Assembly: GCF_000090795.2 (NCBI RefSeq)
Contig: NW_003546630.1
Coordinates: 34,044 to 58,147 of the forward strand
Direction of reading: 5' to 3'
DNA: 24,104 nt
Origin: Amphimedon queenslandica
Lineage: Eukaryota > Porifera > Demospongiae > Haplosclerida > Niphatidae
The notes under the pieces are model-generated. The model had not been told where the DNA came from. It made no database searches and was given only the letters and a program-made list of their open reading frames with translations. The position numbers were made by a program, and so were the translations under genes. Below, one piece after another: positions 1-8,878 of this stretch (position 1 is the first letter of the stretch; the number at the start of each line of letters is the position of its first letter).

Positions 1-2740
1 AAACAGCTCACTAAAGGTTAGAGTATTGGTCATTATTCAACCTGTATATTATGAGGCAATATTTAGAACTGAAAACTAAAGTTGCTGATAATGAATTGTA
101 TACTGCCAAACTAATGAAGGAGAGGGAGCAATGGAGTCAAACCAAAGAGACTAGTTCCAAAGAAGTGCAATTTGATTACATGATCCCTTCAATGGGTAAG
201 AGTATTATAAGACTGATTGCATATTGTATACAATTGATAGATAATTTGGAATGTCTAAGTGATGTCCAGGTAGCAGAGAAGAAGCTGTTCTTAATTCAAG
301 GAGACAAACCTCAACTGATGAATTGGGAGGAATATGGTCTAAGGATTGGAGTACAAGAAGGAAGCCTATTGTCCTCTGAGACAGTAGAAGCAGCAGTGGT
401 TGCTCTTGTAGGAGGACAGTTCGAGTTTCCTCCTAATACTGTCCTAGTGAGTGCTGTGTATGCAGTATCACTCTCAAAGCCTCTCCTCAAACGACTCAAG
501 TTAGAGATACAGCACTGCGTTGATTTAACAGGACGACCAGATCTTGCACAATACTTAAAGTTTGCTATAGCTCCCGTAAGCACACCCAATCTTCCTTATC
601 AATTTAAATTAGTTGAGGGAGGAGAGTTTAGCTCTAATACTGGGTATGGATCCATTCAACGTAAAAAATTCTGTTTGGTTTGTATACTGGGGGAAGAATG
701 GACTAATGGAGGAGGTAATGGTGTCTTAATAGCATCAGTTAATGCAGTCACAGAGGGAGAAGAGGAAGAAGAGGAACAGCAACCACAACAAGAGGAGAAT
801 GAGGAGGAGGAAGACAATGATGATCAGGAGGAGGAGCAAAATGAAGAGAGAGGCAAAGAGGAAGAAGAGGATGATGATGATAGTAACAGTGATGATGATA
901 CCAGCAGTACTCCATCAGAGGCTAGTGGAACATGTAAAGGTTAGTTAGTGAGTCTATTGATGATAATGTAATGTATTCCACTACTGAATAGAGTCTACTA
1001 CTACTAAAAAAACTAACCTCCCAACCAATACATGCAGTGTCTGTTGCTGGTCCTACTACTACACCAAACACTGATCATGTTAACAGTAAGTACATGTACA
1101 CTTTCCATTAGTCTAATATTGTATTATAGAAGTGCATTCCACTGGTGTAAGGAAAGCTGTAACATATGCTGGTCTGGTTTATTATGAGGAGAAAGGTATA
1201 GAGGATATGGTGACATTCACTGCAGCTAAGAATTTGGAAGCACTTATTCAGGTGTGTGTATTCATGCGCACACACAATGTGTTATTATTATTTGATAGTA
1301 TATTGAACGGAAACACTCTCTAGCTGAGATTGGACCAGATATTTCCTTTAGTTTCAAGTTTCCTTATGATCACATTGAATTGAACTTTGCTGCACCTCAA
1401 AAGAAACCATTCACTGGTTGGACACTTGCTCCTCACACTGATCCTTGCAGAGTAAGCTAATTGTTATTTTATAACACTAAGTCATATCATGTATATAGTT
1501 ATATCAAGAGGCCATTGATAAATTTGGTGATAAGGAGCATTCTCGTCCTTCATGTTGTCTCATATCAGTTTATGGATCACCTGATGCTGTCCCTTTTCTT
1601 AATTACTTCATACCACTGGAAGGTGTGGCTCATCCAGTTTCATTGAACATTCATAAAGCACGAAGAAACTTCACTGTTCCTGTCTCTCCTACAACAAGTA
1701 ATAGATAAATCATTTCAATTGTTTACTTAATATTGATCAGATCCTACTACCTCCTCTTCCTCCTCCTCTTCTAATACAATTACTGAAGCTACTGCATCAT
1801 CCACTGGATCCACTGGGGGAGCTAGTAAGTAACAGTGTGTGTGTGTGTGTGTGTGAGTGTTTATGCATGGTTTGTTATATTGACCTTTGACCTCTATTAG
1901 GTGCATCAGCTACTGTTGATTAACAGTGTTCTTGTGTCTCAGTTTGCTGCCCTTTCTTCTCTACCTAAAGAAGCAATCCCTAAACTTGCTAATGAGCTTT
2001 ATGCTGTTCATCTTATTAACAGTGCAGTCAGGGACAATCCTTCAGTTGAGAAGTTTATTGATGAGTTCAAGGCTAGTCTTACTTTTATGGCCAAAATGTC
2101 AGATGTTCAAGAGGACTGTTTAAAGTTTTTAAATTCGTTCCTTGCTGTTAGTGGTAGCTTTACTAGTGCAGCAAAGTTTTTGTATCAGAGATGGATTGAA
2201 GCTATTAAAACTGAACTAGGCACTGATTTCATTATTAATAGTTCAGTACATGCATCTTTATAATTATTATTTTTTTAATGATCACTTTATAATGTTGCTT
2301 TAAAGGTTTGCTTTGTTGTACCTTTGGTTTGTGTGTCAGTATTGAGTTATATTGACCTTTCACTTCTACTATAGGTACATCAGTTACTGTTGATGTTAAA
2401 CTGAAAAGTTAAGAAAGTTATTAATGATGTTCTTGTATCTCATGCTGATCTCAATTCTCTTAAGACGTCTCTCTCAGATCTTGCTAGTCAGTTGTATACA
2501 GCTGGACTCATCAGTGATGAAGTTAAAGAAATTTGCTCTATGGAAACATTCATTGCCAAATTTAAGGCTAGTCTTAATTTTAAGAGGAAGTTGCCTCAAG
2601 TGGAGGAGCACTGTCAAAAGTTCTTAAGCTCATTCATTGCTGTAAGAGGCAGTTATGCTGATGCAGCAATAGCTTTAGGTGAGGACTGGATTGAAGCTGT
2701 TGGAAATGAACTGGGATTTGATATTAATATTAATACTTAA
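1..2740 (+). CDS. Gene A: ZU5-domain protein with C-terminal death-fold-like domain (5' end outside window)
   Basis: Spliced exons: 1-16, 67-195, 241-939, 1038-1085, 1130-1251, 1299-1451, 1499-1697, 1741-1824, 2409-2740 (stop TAA 2738-2740). This gives 593 residues in the window, and every junction keeps frame. Order: end of a coiled-coil unit (KQLTK, then [16 protein letters not shown]); ZU5 domain from about residue 49 to 190 ([47 protein letters not shown] are typical ZU5 strands); acidic E/D linker (about 195-280); P/T linker; a second beta-rich domain (about 298-455) containing FTGWTLAPHTDPCR; a serine-rich linker; and a terminal helical domain. ZU5-UPA-death is the known order in UNC5, PIDD and ankyrin proteins, so the second domain may be UPA-like, which is inference. 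No signal peptide or membrane segment is visible in the part seen, so it is probably an intracellular adaptor. The 45-nt intron at 196-240 has no stop and is a multiple of three, so it could be retained. The least certain junction is 1824 to 2409, because it skips an older copy of the last exon. Confidence 0.72.
1832..1856. repeat. GT dinucleotide microsatellite in a gene A intron
   Basis: A run of about ten GT units followed by GAGTGT lies in the intron 1825-1900, just downstream of the 1824 donor. Confidence 0.85.
1901..2263 (+). pseudogene. First copy of gene A's death-fold-like terminal exon (alternative or decayed)
   Basis: This stretch reads open in one frame to TAA 2261-2263. It aligns with the last exon of gene A: FIDEFKASLTFMAKM here against FIAKFKASLNFKRKL there, RWIEAIKTELG against DWIEAVGNELG. 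The intron ends before the two copies are also alike (TATTGACCTTT..., then AG followed by GTGCATCAG or GTACATCAG), so a block of about 460 bp was duplicated in tandem. The first copy lacks about 27 bp near its start that hold the usable acceptor in the second copy. Joined from the upstream phase-1 exon at 1824 it would be read in the wrong frame and stop at 1921-1923. It is therefore either a dead copy or a terminal exon reached from another donor. The fold assignment (six-helix, CARD/death-like) rests on helical pattern only. Confidence 0.5.
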
Positions 2741-2863
2741 TTACATGTATATTCTCTGAAAGCTTAAATAATTCTAAATTGTTGATTAAAATTAACATTA
2801 TGTATCTTATTTTGATATGCCATTTCATTGGTGCACTCATATGCATGAGCTACTTCTGAAGCC

Positions 2864-2957
2864 TAGTCTCGCTAGCCAGACCATTCCCCAGCCTACAGTC
2901 ATGACTGTATTGGCTGGGGAATGATCTGGCCAGTGAAAGGTCTGGTCAGCGAGACTA
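2864..2957. mobile_element. 94-bp foldback MITE with perfect 8-bp target duplication
   Basis: Ends read TAGTCTCGCT...CCAGACC and, inverted, GGTCTGG...AGCGAGACTA. Inside, CATTCCCCAGCC pairs with GGCTGGGGAATG, so most of the element folds on itself. It is flanked on both sides by CTGAAGCC (2856-2863 and 2958-2965). An 8-bp duplication fits the hAT superfamily of DNA transposons. No coding capacity, so non-autonomous. Confidence 0.85.
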
Positions 2958-3035
2958 CTGAAGCCGAAGCCTGAACTGAATTATTTTGATGGATTAACCA
3001 CATCAAAAAGTGTATTTGAAACAACATGCCCAGAG

Positions 3036-3233
3036 TTACTTTATAGCTCCAAATTTTTGCCAGTCAAAAACTTTGTCAAAATCTTAATATCTTGTTAAAA
3101 TTAATTTTTGTCATATTTATTAAAAATTCACGTGGAGCAAAATTTTTGTCAGTTAAAAATTTCGTCAAGCAAAAATTCTTGGAAAACTTGACAAAATTTT
3201 TGACTGACAAAAATTTGAAGCAATGCAGTATAA
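3036..3233. mobile_element. AT-rich inverted-repeat element (MITE-like)
   Basis: The left arm, about 3049-3083 (AAATTTTTGCCAGTCAAAAA...TTTGTCAA), is the near-perfect reverse complement of about 3186-3219 (TTGACAAAATTTTTGACTGA...). Similarity weakens but continues to about 3036 and 3233. No clear target duplication was recognised and no protein is encoded. Confidence 0.65.
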
Positions 3234-3315
3234 TTCATGTTCACTCACCATCAGTTGACCAGTCTGCTCCAGTCATAAGGCTTATAGCACATGATACGCC
3301 TCTTAAACACCCAGT

Positions 3316-3560
3316 TTTGATTGGAATCAGCTCAAACTTTCTACATAACATAAGTATATGTATGTGTATCAGATAATCAGAAACAAAATTTAAAAATGAA
3401 GAATTTTCAACTTGTCATTCTTGGCAAAATTTAGCCAATAACCCTGTACTATAATAATACAGGGGCTTTGGTCCAATTTTTGAGCAACTTGAAAAATTTG
3501 TAAAAAAATCCAATTTGATTGCAATTTGCTCAAACTTTCATGTGATGTGAGACTATATAT
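3316..3560. repeat. Dispersed repeat, same family as the array at 20.1-20.7 kb
   Basis: Carries GGAATCAGCTCAAACTTTCT, then a TTGGCAAAATTTAGCCAATA block, then CCCTGTACTA...TACAGGGGCTTTGGTCC and a second AGCTCAAACTTTC-type end. The same order of blocks is repeated about four times at 20088-20701. Confidence 0.75.
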
Positions 3561-3828
3561 CGAATGGATTGTGGCCATGATATTTGCTACAAAATTAAGT
3601 GTTCACCAACTGAACTGGCTCAGAATAGTCAAAGGATGATAAATACTGATAAATAGTTTGTTCAGTTTTGCTGCTGCTTGTGTCAGTTGGATTTCTATTG
3701 ATTTTGTTTACATTAGTTTGTAATTAAATTAGTAATTGTTGGTTTGTCAATCAGCTTGTCTGGATGATGAGAGCCCTTCACAATGTTGCATCATACAACA
3801 TGATCTCATAGTAGGTAAAGAGGTTAAG

Positions 3829-3860
3829 GGGATATCCCAGGGAAATCCCGGACTTCCGGT
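3829..3860. promoter_or_regulatory. Two adjacent kappaB-type sites plus an ETS-type site upstream of gene C
   Basis: GGGATATCCC (3829-3838) and GGGAAATCCC (3840-3849) both match the kappaB consensus GGGRNWYYCC and are 1 bp apart. ACTTCCGGT (3852-3860) is the reverse complement of the ETS consensus ACCGGAAGT. They lie about 115-145 bp before the start codon of the gene C receptor. Sponges are known to have NF-kappaB and ETS factors. Binding here is inferred from sequence match only. Confidence 0.5.
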
Positions 3861-3957
3861 CTTAAAACTGATTCAGCTCTTTACTCAATAAAAAGGAGTG
3901 GCTCTATAACTAGATCTCAGCTCCTCAAATCCAGTCTTTCCTTACCTTTTCGCGACC

Positions 3958-3969
3958 ATGTTCTTCTAA
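3958..3969 (+). promoter_or_regulatory. Minimal upstream ORF before gene C (ATG TTC TTC TAA)
   Basis: The context GACCATGT opens a three-residue frame (MFF) that ends 4 nt before the receptor ATG at 3974. If it lies in the mRNA leader, start-site choice would depend on leaky scanning or reinitiation. Confidence 0.45.
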
Positions 3970-3973
3970 TAAC

Positions 3974-6900
3974 ATGACTACAGTCTGCTGCACTGCAGTT
4001 AAGACAATCTTATTATGCTTAGCCCTTTTCGTCGGACTAAGCTGTCTGGGATGCGTGAATCAAACTCCCAACTGTACCAATTTTTCTGGAGTTGACAACC
4101 GTCTTGCTCCACAAAATGTCACTGTTCAAACTGGAGAAAACGCTACCTTTACCTCCAAATCCACATGTCACTCTATGAAGGTCTATGTTAATGGTTGTGA
4201 GGCCTCCAGGGACTCCGTTCGTTTATCAAGTGATGGTGATATGACCACCCTGACATACACTGCTATCAATGCCAGTCTTGATGAGAGTGGAAGCTCAGTT
4301 GAGTTTATAATGTTTTGTAATGGCCCCTCCTGCTACCATAAAGTCTATTTGACGGTCCTTGGTAAGTGGTTCAATATTCTTTGACTTTAATATTGTTTAT
4401 ATAAACATTTAAACTTATGTTGTGGGTTACTATGTAAATAAATTATAATAATTGTATGACCTCTCCCCTCTCTCTTTCAGATCCTCCAATTGAACCGGCT
4501 AACGTCACAGTAAATACGACTTGCTCTGGTTTTAATATTTCCTTTATCAGTTCTGATGCTACTGTGGTTACTGTTACCTCTAGCAATGGGACTATGATAT
4601 ACAATGGAACCTTAGAGCCTTCAGTTAACTTCATAGAAATTAATAATAGCATCAGGAATAACGAGGTATATGAATTAAGATTAAAGAGCTACAATGAAGT
4701 CGGGCAGAGCAAGTACATCATTGAAAATATTAATACGGACATTAACAGTAAGTTATTTTTTATTAATTATATCAAAGTATTAATTTTGTCATTAGTTGTA
4801 AGTTTTGAAATATCTGACGTTTCAATCAAGTATGTTAATGATGTGCCACAGGCGAATGTCACATTAAATGTAAGATAATGATAATTATTTTATTGCTATT
4901 ATAATTATTATTTTGTTGTTGAAACAGGTTGACAATGATTGCATTTTGTCAGTTCCGTGTACTGTAGATGTTAAATGTGCTTGTTTAAGCAACACAAGTC
5001 AAAGTATCTTTTTAAATGGGATATACCAGTTTGTGTTAAACCTAGTAAATTATAAAGAAATGTGTGGCTTGACTGTAGAGGCTGGAACATTGCAGGTCCA
5101 TAAGTTAATAAGTAAGCATTTTAGTTACCATGTAGTCAGTACTGCTATTAACAAAAAACCAGTAAAACTAGTTTTAAAAAGCAGCTCTGCCTTTGATCAT
5201 ATTGGCAGTCTGTGTAGTAAAACTAGTTTTAACAACCAGTTCTGTGTAGTACCTGTATCAGCATTACTCATACCCAATGGAATGTGCCACATGATGTAAT
5301 CAATGATTATGTAATTTAATACTATATTCCAGTAATCCTTTCTCCCTCCCTCTCTCTCTCTCTCTCACCCTCCCTTTCTCTCAGACACTACAGCTGTTAC
5401 AAGCTTCACAGTGACTTCACATGTCACAATCGATGGATACTTTCATGTTAATGCTACACTTCAGAAAGGAGTGACTGGGATCATGATGCAAGTACAATAC
5501 ATCAATGGAACACTCTTTTTCAAGCAGCCTATTTTGAGGAAGCCCTCTAGTGACTATGCTGGAGCTAATAATACAAGACCACTACCTAATGGAACCTTTT
5601 ATCTATCTATATACATGTTAAAAAGTGATGGGGTATCGTTTGATTTGTTGCAACCTATTAAGAAGAATATAGTGATAACATCACTGATTAAGAGTCCTGA
5701 TAAACCTAATGAACCTAAACAACATGGTTTCCCAAGTAAGTGTGATGTATAATTGCTTACATACATTTCTCAAGGCCTGGGGACAAAGCTCTCAGGCGTT
5801 ACTGAAGATTGTTTTTACCATCATGATGTGTAGTTGTATGTCAAAGCTTACACATTGAATTGAAGAAATACAAAATTAAGACGCCTCAGCAACCAACCCA
5901 CTCATGCTCCTTACGTAAAGTAATTAAGTGTGGCTACAGCACACAAAATTATTTATTTATTTCATTATAGTTTATATACACATGGAATAAAATTTTGAGC
6001 TCTTTCTAGAAACCCAGCTATGCATGCAAGGTGGTGTAAACAGGCTGAATCAAACTTTTACATAGCATAAGGATGTCAATTATTATGTATCAAAAAATAT
6101 AATAAAAATTGGGGTGATTTTAGAGCCATTTTTTAGAAACAAGCATATCAGTATAAAAATATTCCTGTAATTGTTTTCACCACCTTCCATGCATAGCTGG
6201 GCACTTATTCAGACTAAGAGGATCAAGTTTTTAAAATAGAATTATGGCCATAACTTTAAAAATTTTAATTGGAATCAGTTCAAACTAAACATCCCTAAAA
6301 GACTATATACTCTAGGACATTAGAAGATAGAGAAAACCTCCCTAGGTGCTAAGACTATTTTTGATGAATCATTTACAATAGCCAACCAAGATATAAATTA
6401 CTGACGGCAAGAAATTCTCCACATCAAAGGCAGATCAAAGCCCAAGGTGCCGAAATGAAGCATGGGAAGAAAACTATGCTGCAGCAAGAGTTACCTGGTC
6501 TATATGATGTAGTCTGGCCTCCATACTTTCCATAACTTCTGCTTGTGAGCCTGTAGTGCCTTGTACCACTCAGAAAAATGGCGAGGCGATGTCACCTTCT
6601 CTCAGTGATCTTGAAGCCTTCTTGCCGTTAGTAATTTATATTTTGGGTGGATATTGTGTATAAAAAAATTATTTATTCAGTGAAGCCCTTAGTTATGAGA
6701 ATTTCTGTATGTATGTATGCGTACATTTGGGGGCATGACTGGGAGGTGTGGCCAAAAGGCAGAGCCCCTCAATGTTTTACATTCTTTCTAGTTTTGAATA
6801 AATATCATTATTATAATCATTGCTCATTGCATTGAAAATAGTTTTAGCACCTAGGGGGTCTATAAGCCTTAATAGAGCCCAGCTATGCATGTAAGGTGGT

Positions 6901-8028
6901 AAAAACAATCATAGGAATATTCTTACATAATAATGTTTCTTCCTACATAGCCTGGGCCATTATCTTTATCGTAGTGGTGATCACATTAATACTTACAATA
7001 CTGGTAGCTGCTTTGCTAGGTTAGTAATAATGATATGTTTTTGATGAAAATTGTATACTTTGTGGTACTGTTTCAGGGTGTTACTTTTCTCAAAGAGGAG
7101 AAATGCGAAGAATTCAAGAACAGGAACAAGGCCCAGCACACCCAGTAGTCTTGGTAGGACCACCAGCCCCAGTACATCAAGGAGATCCACCATTACATCA
7201 AGGAGATCCACCAGTACGTCAAGGAGATCCACTAGTACATCAAGGAGATCCACCAGTACATCAAGAAGATCCACCAGTACATCAAGAAGATCCACCAGTA
7301 CATCAAGGAGATCCACTAGTACATCAAGGAGATGCACCAGTACATCAAGGAGATCCACTAGTACGTCAAGAAGATCCACCAGTACATCAAGAAGATCCAC
7401 CAGTACTTCAAAGAGATCCATCAATTCAAGGAGACCCACCAGTCCCACCACATCAAGAAGATCCACCAGTACATCAAGGAGAAGGAGATCTACCAGTCCC
7501 AGCAGATCCACCAGTTCAAGCCCCACAACAAGTCCAAGAAGACCCATTGAACAGACTAGAGTTAAGTATACCAAGGTAGATTACTGATATTATTACAAAT
7601 GATGTTAGTATTGTATTTTCATTCTAGTATTCCTACAAATTTGCATCTTGTCTTGACTGAACCAGTTCCTCCTTTATCTTCACCAGTTAGTGCCAATCCT
7701 CCAACACTGAGTAATATTTTTGAGAACTTTGGTTTCAATATTAATTCACAAACCAATGATCCCAGCGTTTCAATACAAAATAATTCGGTTACTTATTCCT
7801 CTACTGGTGATGGATCTGACTGCCCTCTTATGAAACATGATCATGCTCCTGTGGCATCCTCATACCGATTCACACCTTCACAGAGCACAGAAGAGGAAAA
7901 GGTTTTATATTATTTTAGTCGCTAATAACAAATAGTTTTTTACATACAAATAGTTTAAGAAACCTGAAGAAGTTAAAGCCAGTGGTGGACCTTTTAAGTT
8001 TGTATATAGCTGGAGAAGTAACAAATAA
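3974..8028 (+). CDS. Gene C: single-pass Ig/FN3-type receptor with HQGDPPV-repeat cytoplasmic tail
   Basis: Nine exons: 3974-4361, 4481-4747, 4796-4869, 4928-5111, 5385-5735, 6951-7019, 7077-7560, 7628-7901, 7954-8028 (TAA). All phases agree, giving 721 aa. Residues 1-27 form a signal peptide (ILLCLALFVGLSCLGCV core). The first exon also holds an Ig-like domain (VQTGENATFTSKSTC ... SVEFIMFCNG). Next comes an FN3-like exon (DPPIEPANVTV...), a domain split over two exons (VTLN | VDNDCILSVPC), and a further beta-rich exon with several N-glycosylation sites. Residues about 423-444 are the membrane segment (WAIIFIVVVITLILTILVAA), encoded by its own 69-nt exon. The 277-residue tail begins GCYFSQRGEMRR, carries about 14 copies of HQGDPPV, then a Ser/Pro-rich part, and ends FKFVYSWRSNK. 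No kinase or recognised enzyme domain is present. The ligand is unknown; it looks like a cell-surface recognition or adhesion receptor. Fragments of a paralogue lie downstream at 8.4-13.3 kb. Confidence 0.78.
5341..5384 (+). repeat. Long CT-rich tract at a gene C 3' splice site
   Basis: About 42 nt of almost pure pyrimidine, including a TCTCTC run, end in the acceptor AG at 5383-5384. The tract is far longer than at neighbouring introns and is a length-variable microsatellite. Confidence 0.75.
6158..6921. mobile_element. Nested foldback element in gene C intron 5
   Basis: The outer arms 6158-6202 and 6877-6921 are inverted copies (41 of 45 positions match by eye; core CCCAGCTATGCATG). A further inward pair shares AGCACCTAGGG (6340s and 6847-6857). 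A second element with 28-bp arms (6386-6413 and 6619-6646; CCAAGATATAAATTACTGAC and its inverse) sits inside. A third, direct copy of the outer arm is at about 6013-6045. No transposase frame was seen. The surrounding intron 5736-6950 holds nothing else recognisable. Confidence 0.7.
6386..6646. mobile_element. Inner foldback element nested in the 6158-6921 element
   Basis: 28-bp terminal inverted repeats beginning CCAARATATAAATTACT match at 26 of 28 positions. The interior is relatively GC-richer and encodes nothing recognisable. Confidence 0.65.
7172..7489 (+). repeat. 21-bp coding minisatellite in gene C tail
   Basis: About 14 units of GTACATCAAGGAGATCCACC-type 21-mers encode HQGDPPV, with variants HQEDPPV, RQGDPLV and LQRDPSI. 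Copies differ by single bases, and the unit degenerates toward the 3' end (PPVPPHQED). Because the unit is a multiple of three, several other frames stay open across it. Confidence 0.92.
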
Positions 8029-8441
8029 AAATAATTATATTCAATAAAAAATTATGGCTCCATCAAATAATTTATAAATTATTTAAACTATTTCTTTAAA
8101 ATGTGAACAAAAAATTAAAAGTTATGTGACCTGTTTTATTTTTTTAACTGTGCTGATTTGTTTTGTAATTCTATTTTTTGTTTTTAACTTATTGTTTTGG
8201 AGTATTATAATCCTTATAATCCACGGTTTTCAGCCTTTTGAAGCTAATTTATAGATTTATAATTAGCATTATTATAGTAATGGTATTAAATTCATAATAC
8301 TTTAGTTATGTAAAGTAGCAACTTCTTGTTGTTGTAATGAGACTTGCACCAATCAATCCAAATATTTTTTGCCCATATATTGTATATATATGGCTGTTTG
8401 TCATTGGTACATTATGATTTAATAGCTTTTTTCTTATTCTG
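8029..8441. other. Gene C 3' flank, AT-rich, duplicated downstream
   Basis: No gene. The stretch 7998-8340 resembles 9709-10040, and part of it (GCCTTTTGAAGCTAATTTATAG...) also resembles 13303-13430. These are the 3' parts of receptor gene copies. Confidence 0.65.
8043..8048 (+). terminator. Poly(A) signal AATAAA of gene C
   Basis: AATAAA begins 15 nt after the gene C stop codon, followed by AT-rich sequence. A duplicate of this 3' region, in which the hexamer is altered, lies at 9709-10040. Confidence 0.5.
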
Positions 8442-8878
8442 GTCCTCCTTCATTATCCCACAAGTTAAGAGACAATGATACTGTCATGTTATGGTTACCT
8501 CCCCTAGTAGGAGCTGTATCATCATTATTCACATATAATATCATAATAATGGAGTCGACTAATAATTCACTGACAGTAACTGATAAGAACGTTACTAACA
8601 ATACATATGTCATAATATCACCTGCTAATATAACTGATTATACTGAATGTACTTCATATCAATGGGGAGTAAGAGCAGCTATTAATTTAAGTTATGGATT
8701 TATTAATGTAACAATGGCAAAGGAAAATTTCACTTTTAGTCCTGGTAGAGTAAAAATATTATTATATTATTGGTTATTATATTTTATAGGTCCTGCATTA
8801 TCTGATGAAATGATTGTTATTGATTATAATTATACCATTCAATTCAATATATTTTTTATACTGGGTCTTAAAGAATGA
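8442..8878 (+). pseudogene. Relic FN3-type receptor exons (copy X)
   Basis: 8442-8744 is open, 303 nt, phase 1 to 1, and reads as an FN3-like domain (VMLWLPPLVGAVSSLFTYNI ... CTSYQWGVRAAINLS), but the expected acceptor AG is TG (8440-8441). It is followed by donor GTAGAG and a second relic, 8790-8878 (GPALSDEMIVIDYNYTIQF), that ends in TGA. Further fragments in the next 60 nt (NERFGAAPTRLPF) lie out of frame. No signal-peptide exon or membrane exon precedes it. The second half (from 8634) recurs at 12041, so this is a duplicated and decayed piece of a receptor gene. Confidence 0.65.

Larger units (their letters stand above)
2741..3973. other. Intergenic stretch between genes A and C
   Basis: No convincing exon was found. 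It holds the 8-bp-TSD foldback element (2864-2957), an AT-rich inverted-repeat element (about 3036-3233), one and a half units of a dispersed repeat (about 3316-3560) that recurs as a tandem array at 20.1-20.7 kb, and the 5' flank and presumed promoter of gene C (3820-3973). Short open frames inside it look like chance. Confidence 0.7.

Noticed and set aside
311..589. Minus-strand ORFs over both ZU5 exons (311-589 and 23124-23402)
   Set aside because: Conserved only because the plus-strand ZU5 exons are near-identical; no independent coding sign.
742..948. Lys/Arg-rich 68-codon ORF
   Set aside because: +1-frame shadow of the acidic GAG/GAT-rich linker of gene A.
3092..3376. 94-codon plus-strand ORF
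   Set aside because: It spans the inverted-repeat element and a dispersed repeat; low-complexity Lys/Phe/Asn translation.
6993..7574. Minus-strand 193-codon Leu/Val/Asp repeat ORF
   Set aside because: Antisense shadow of the same minisatellite, and it runs through the gene C intron and membrane exon.
7051..7587. 178-codon ORF of Ser/Arg/Thr repeats (RS-like protein)
   Set aside because: It is the second frame of the 21-bp repeat. The splice-consistent frame from the membrane exon gives HQGDPPV, so the RS reading is a shadow.
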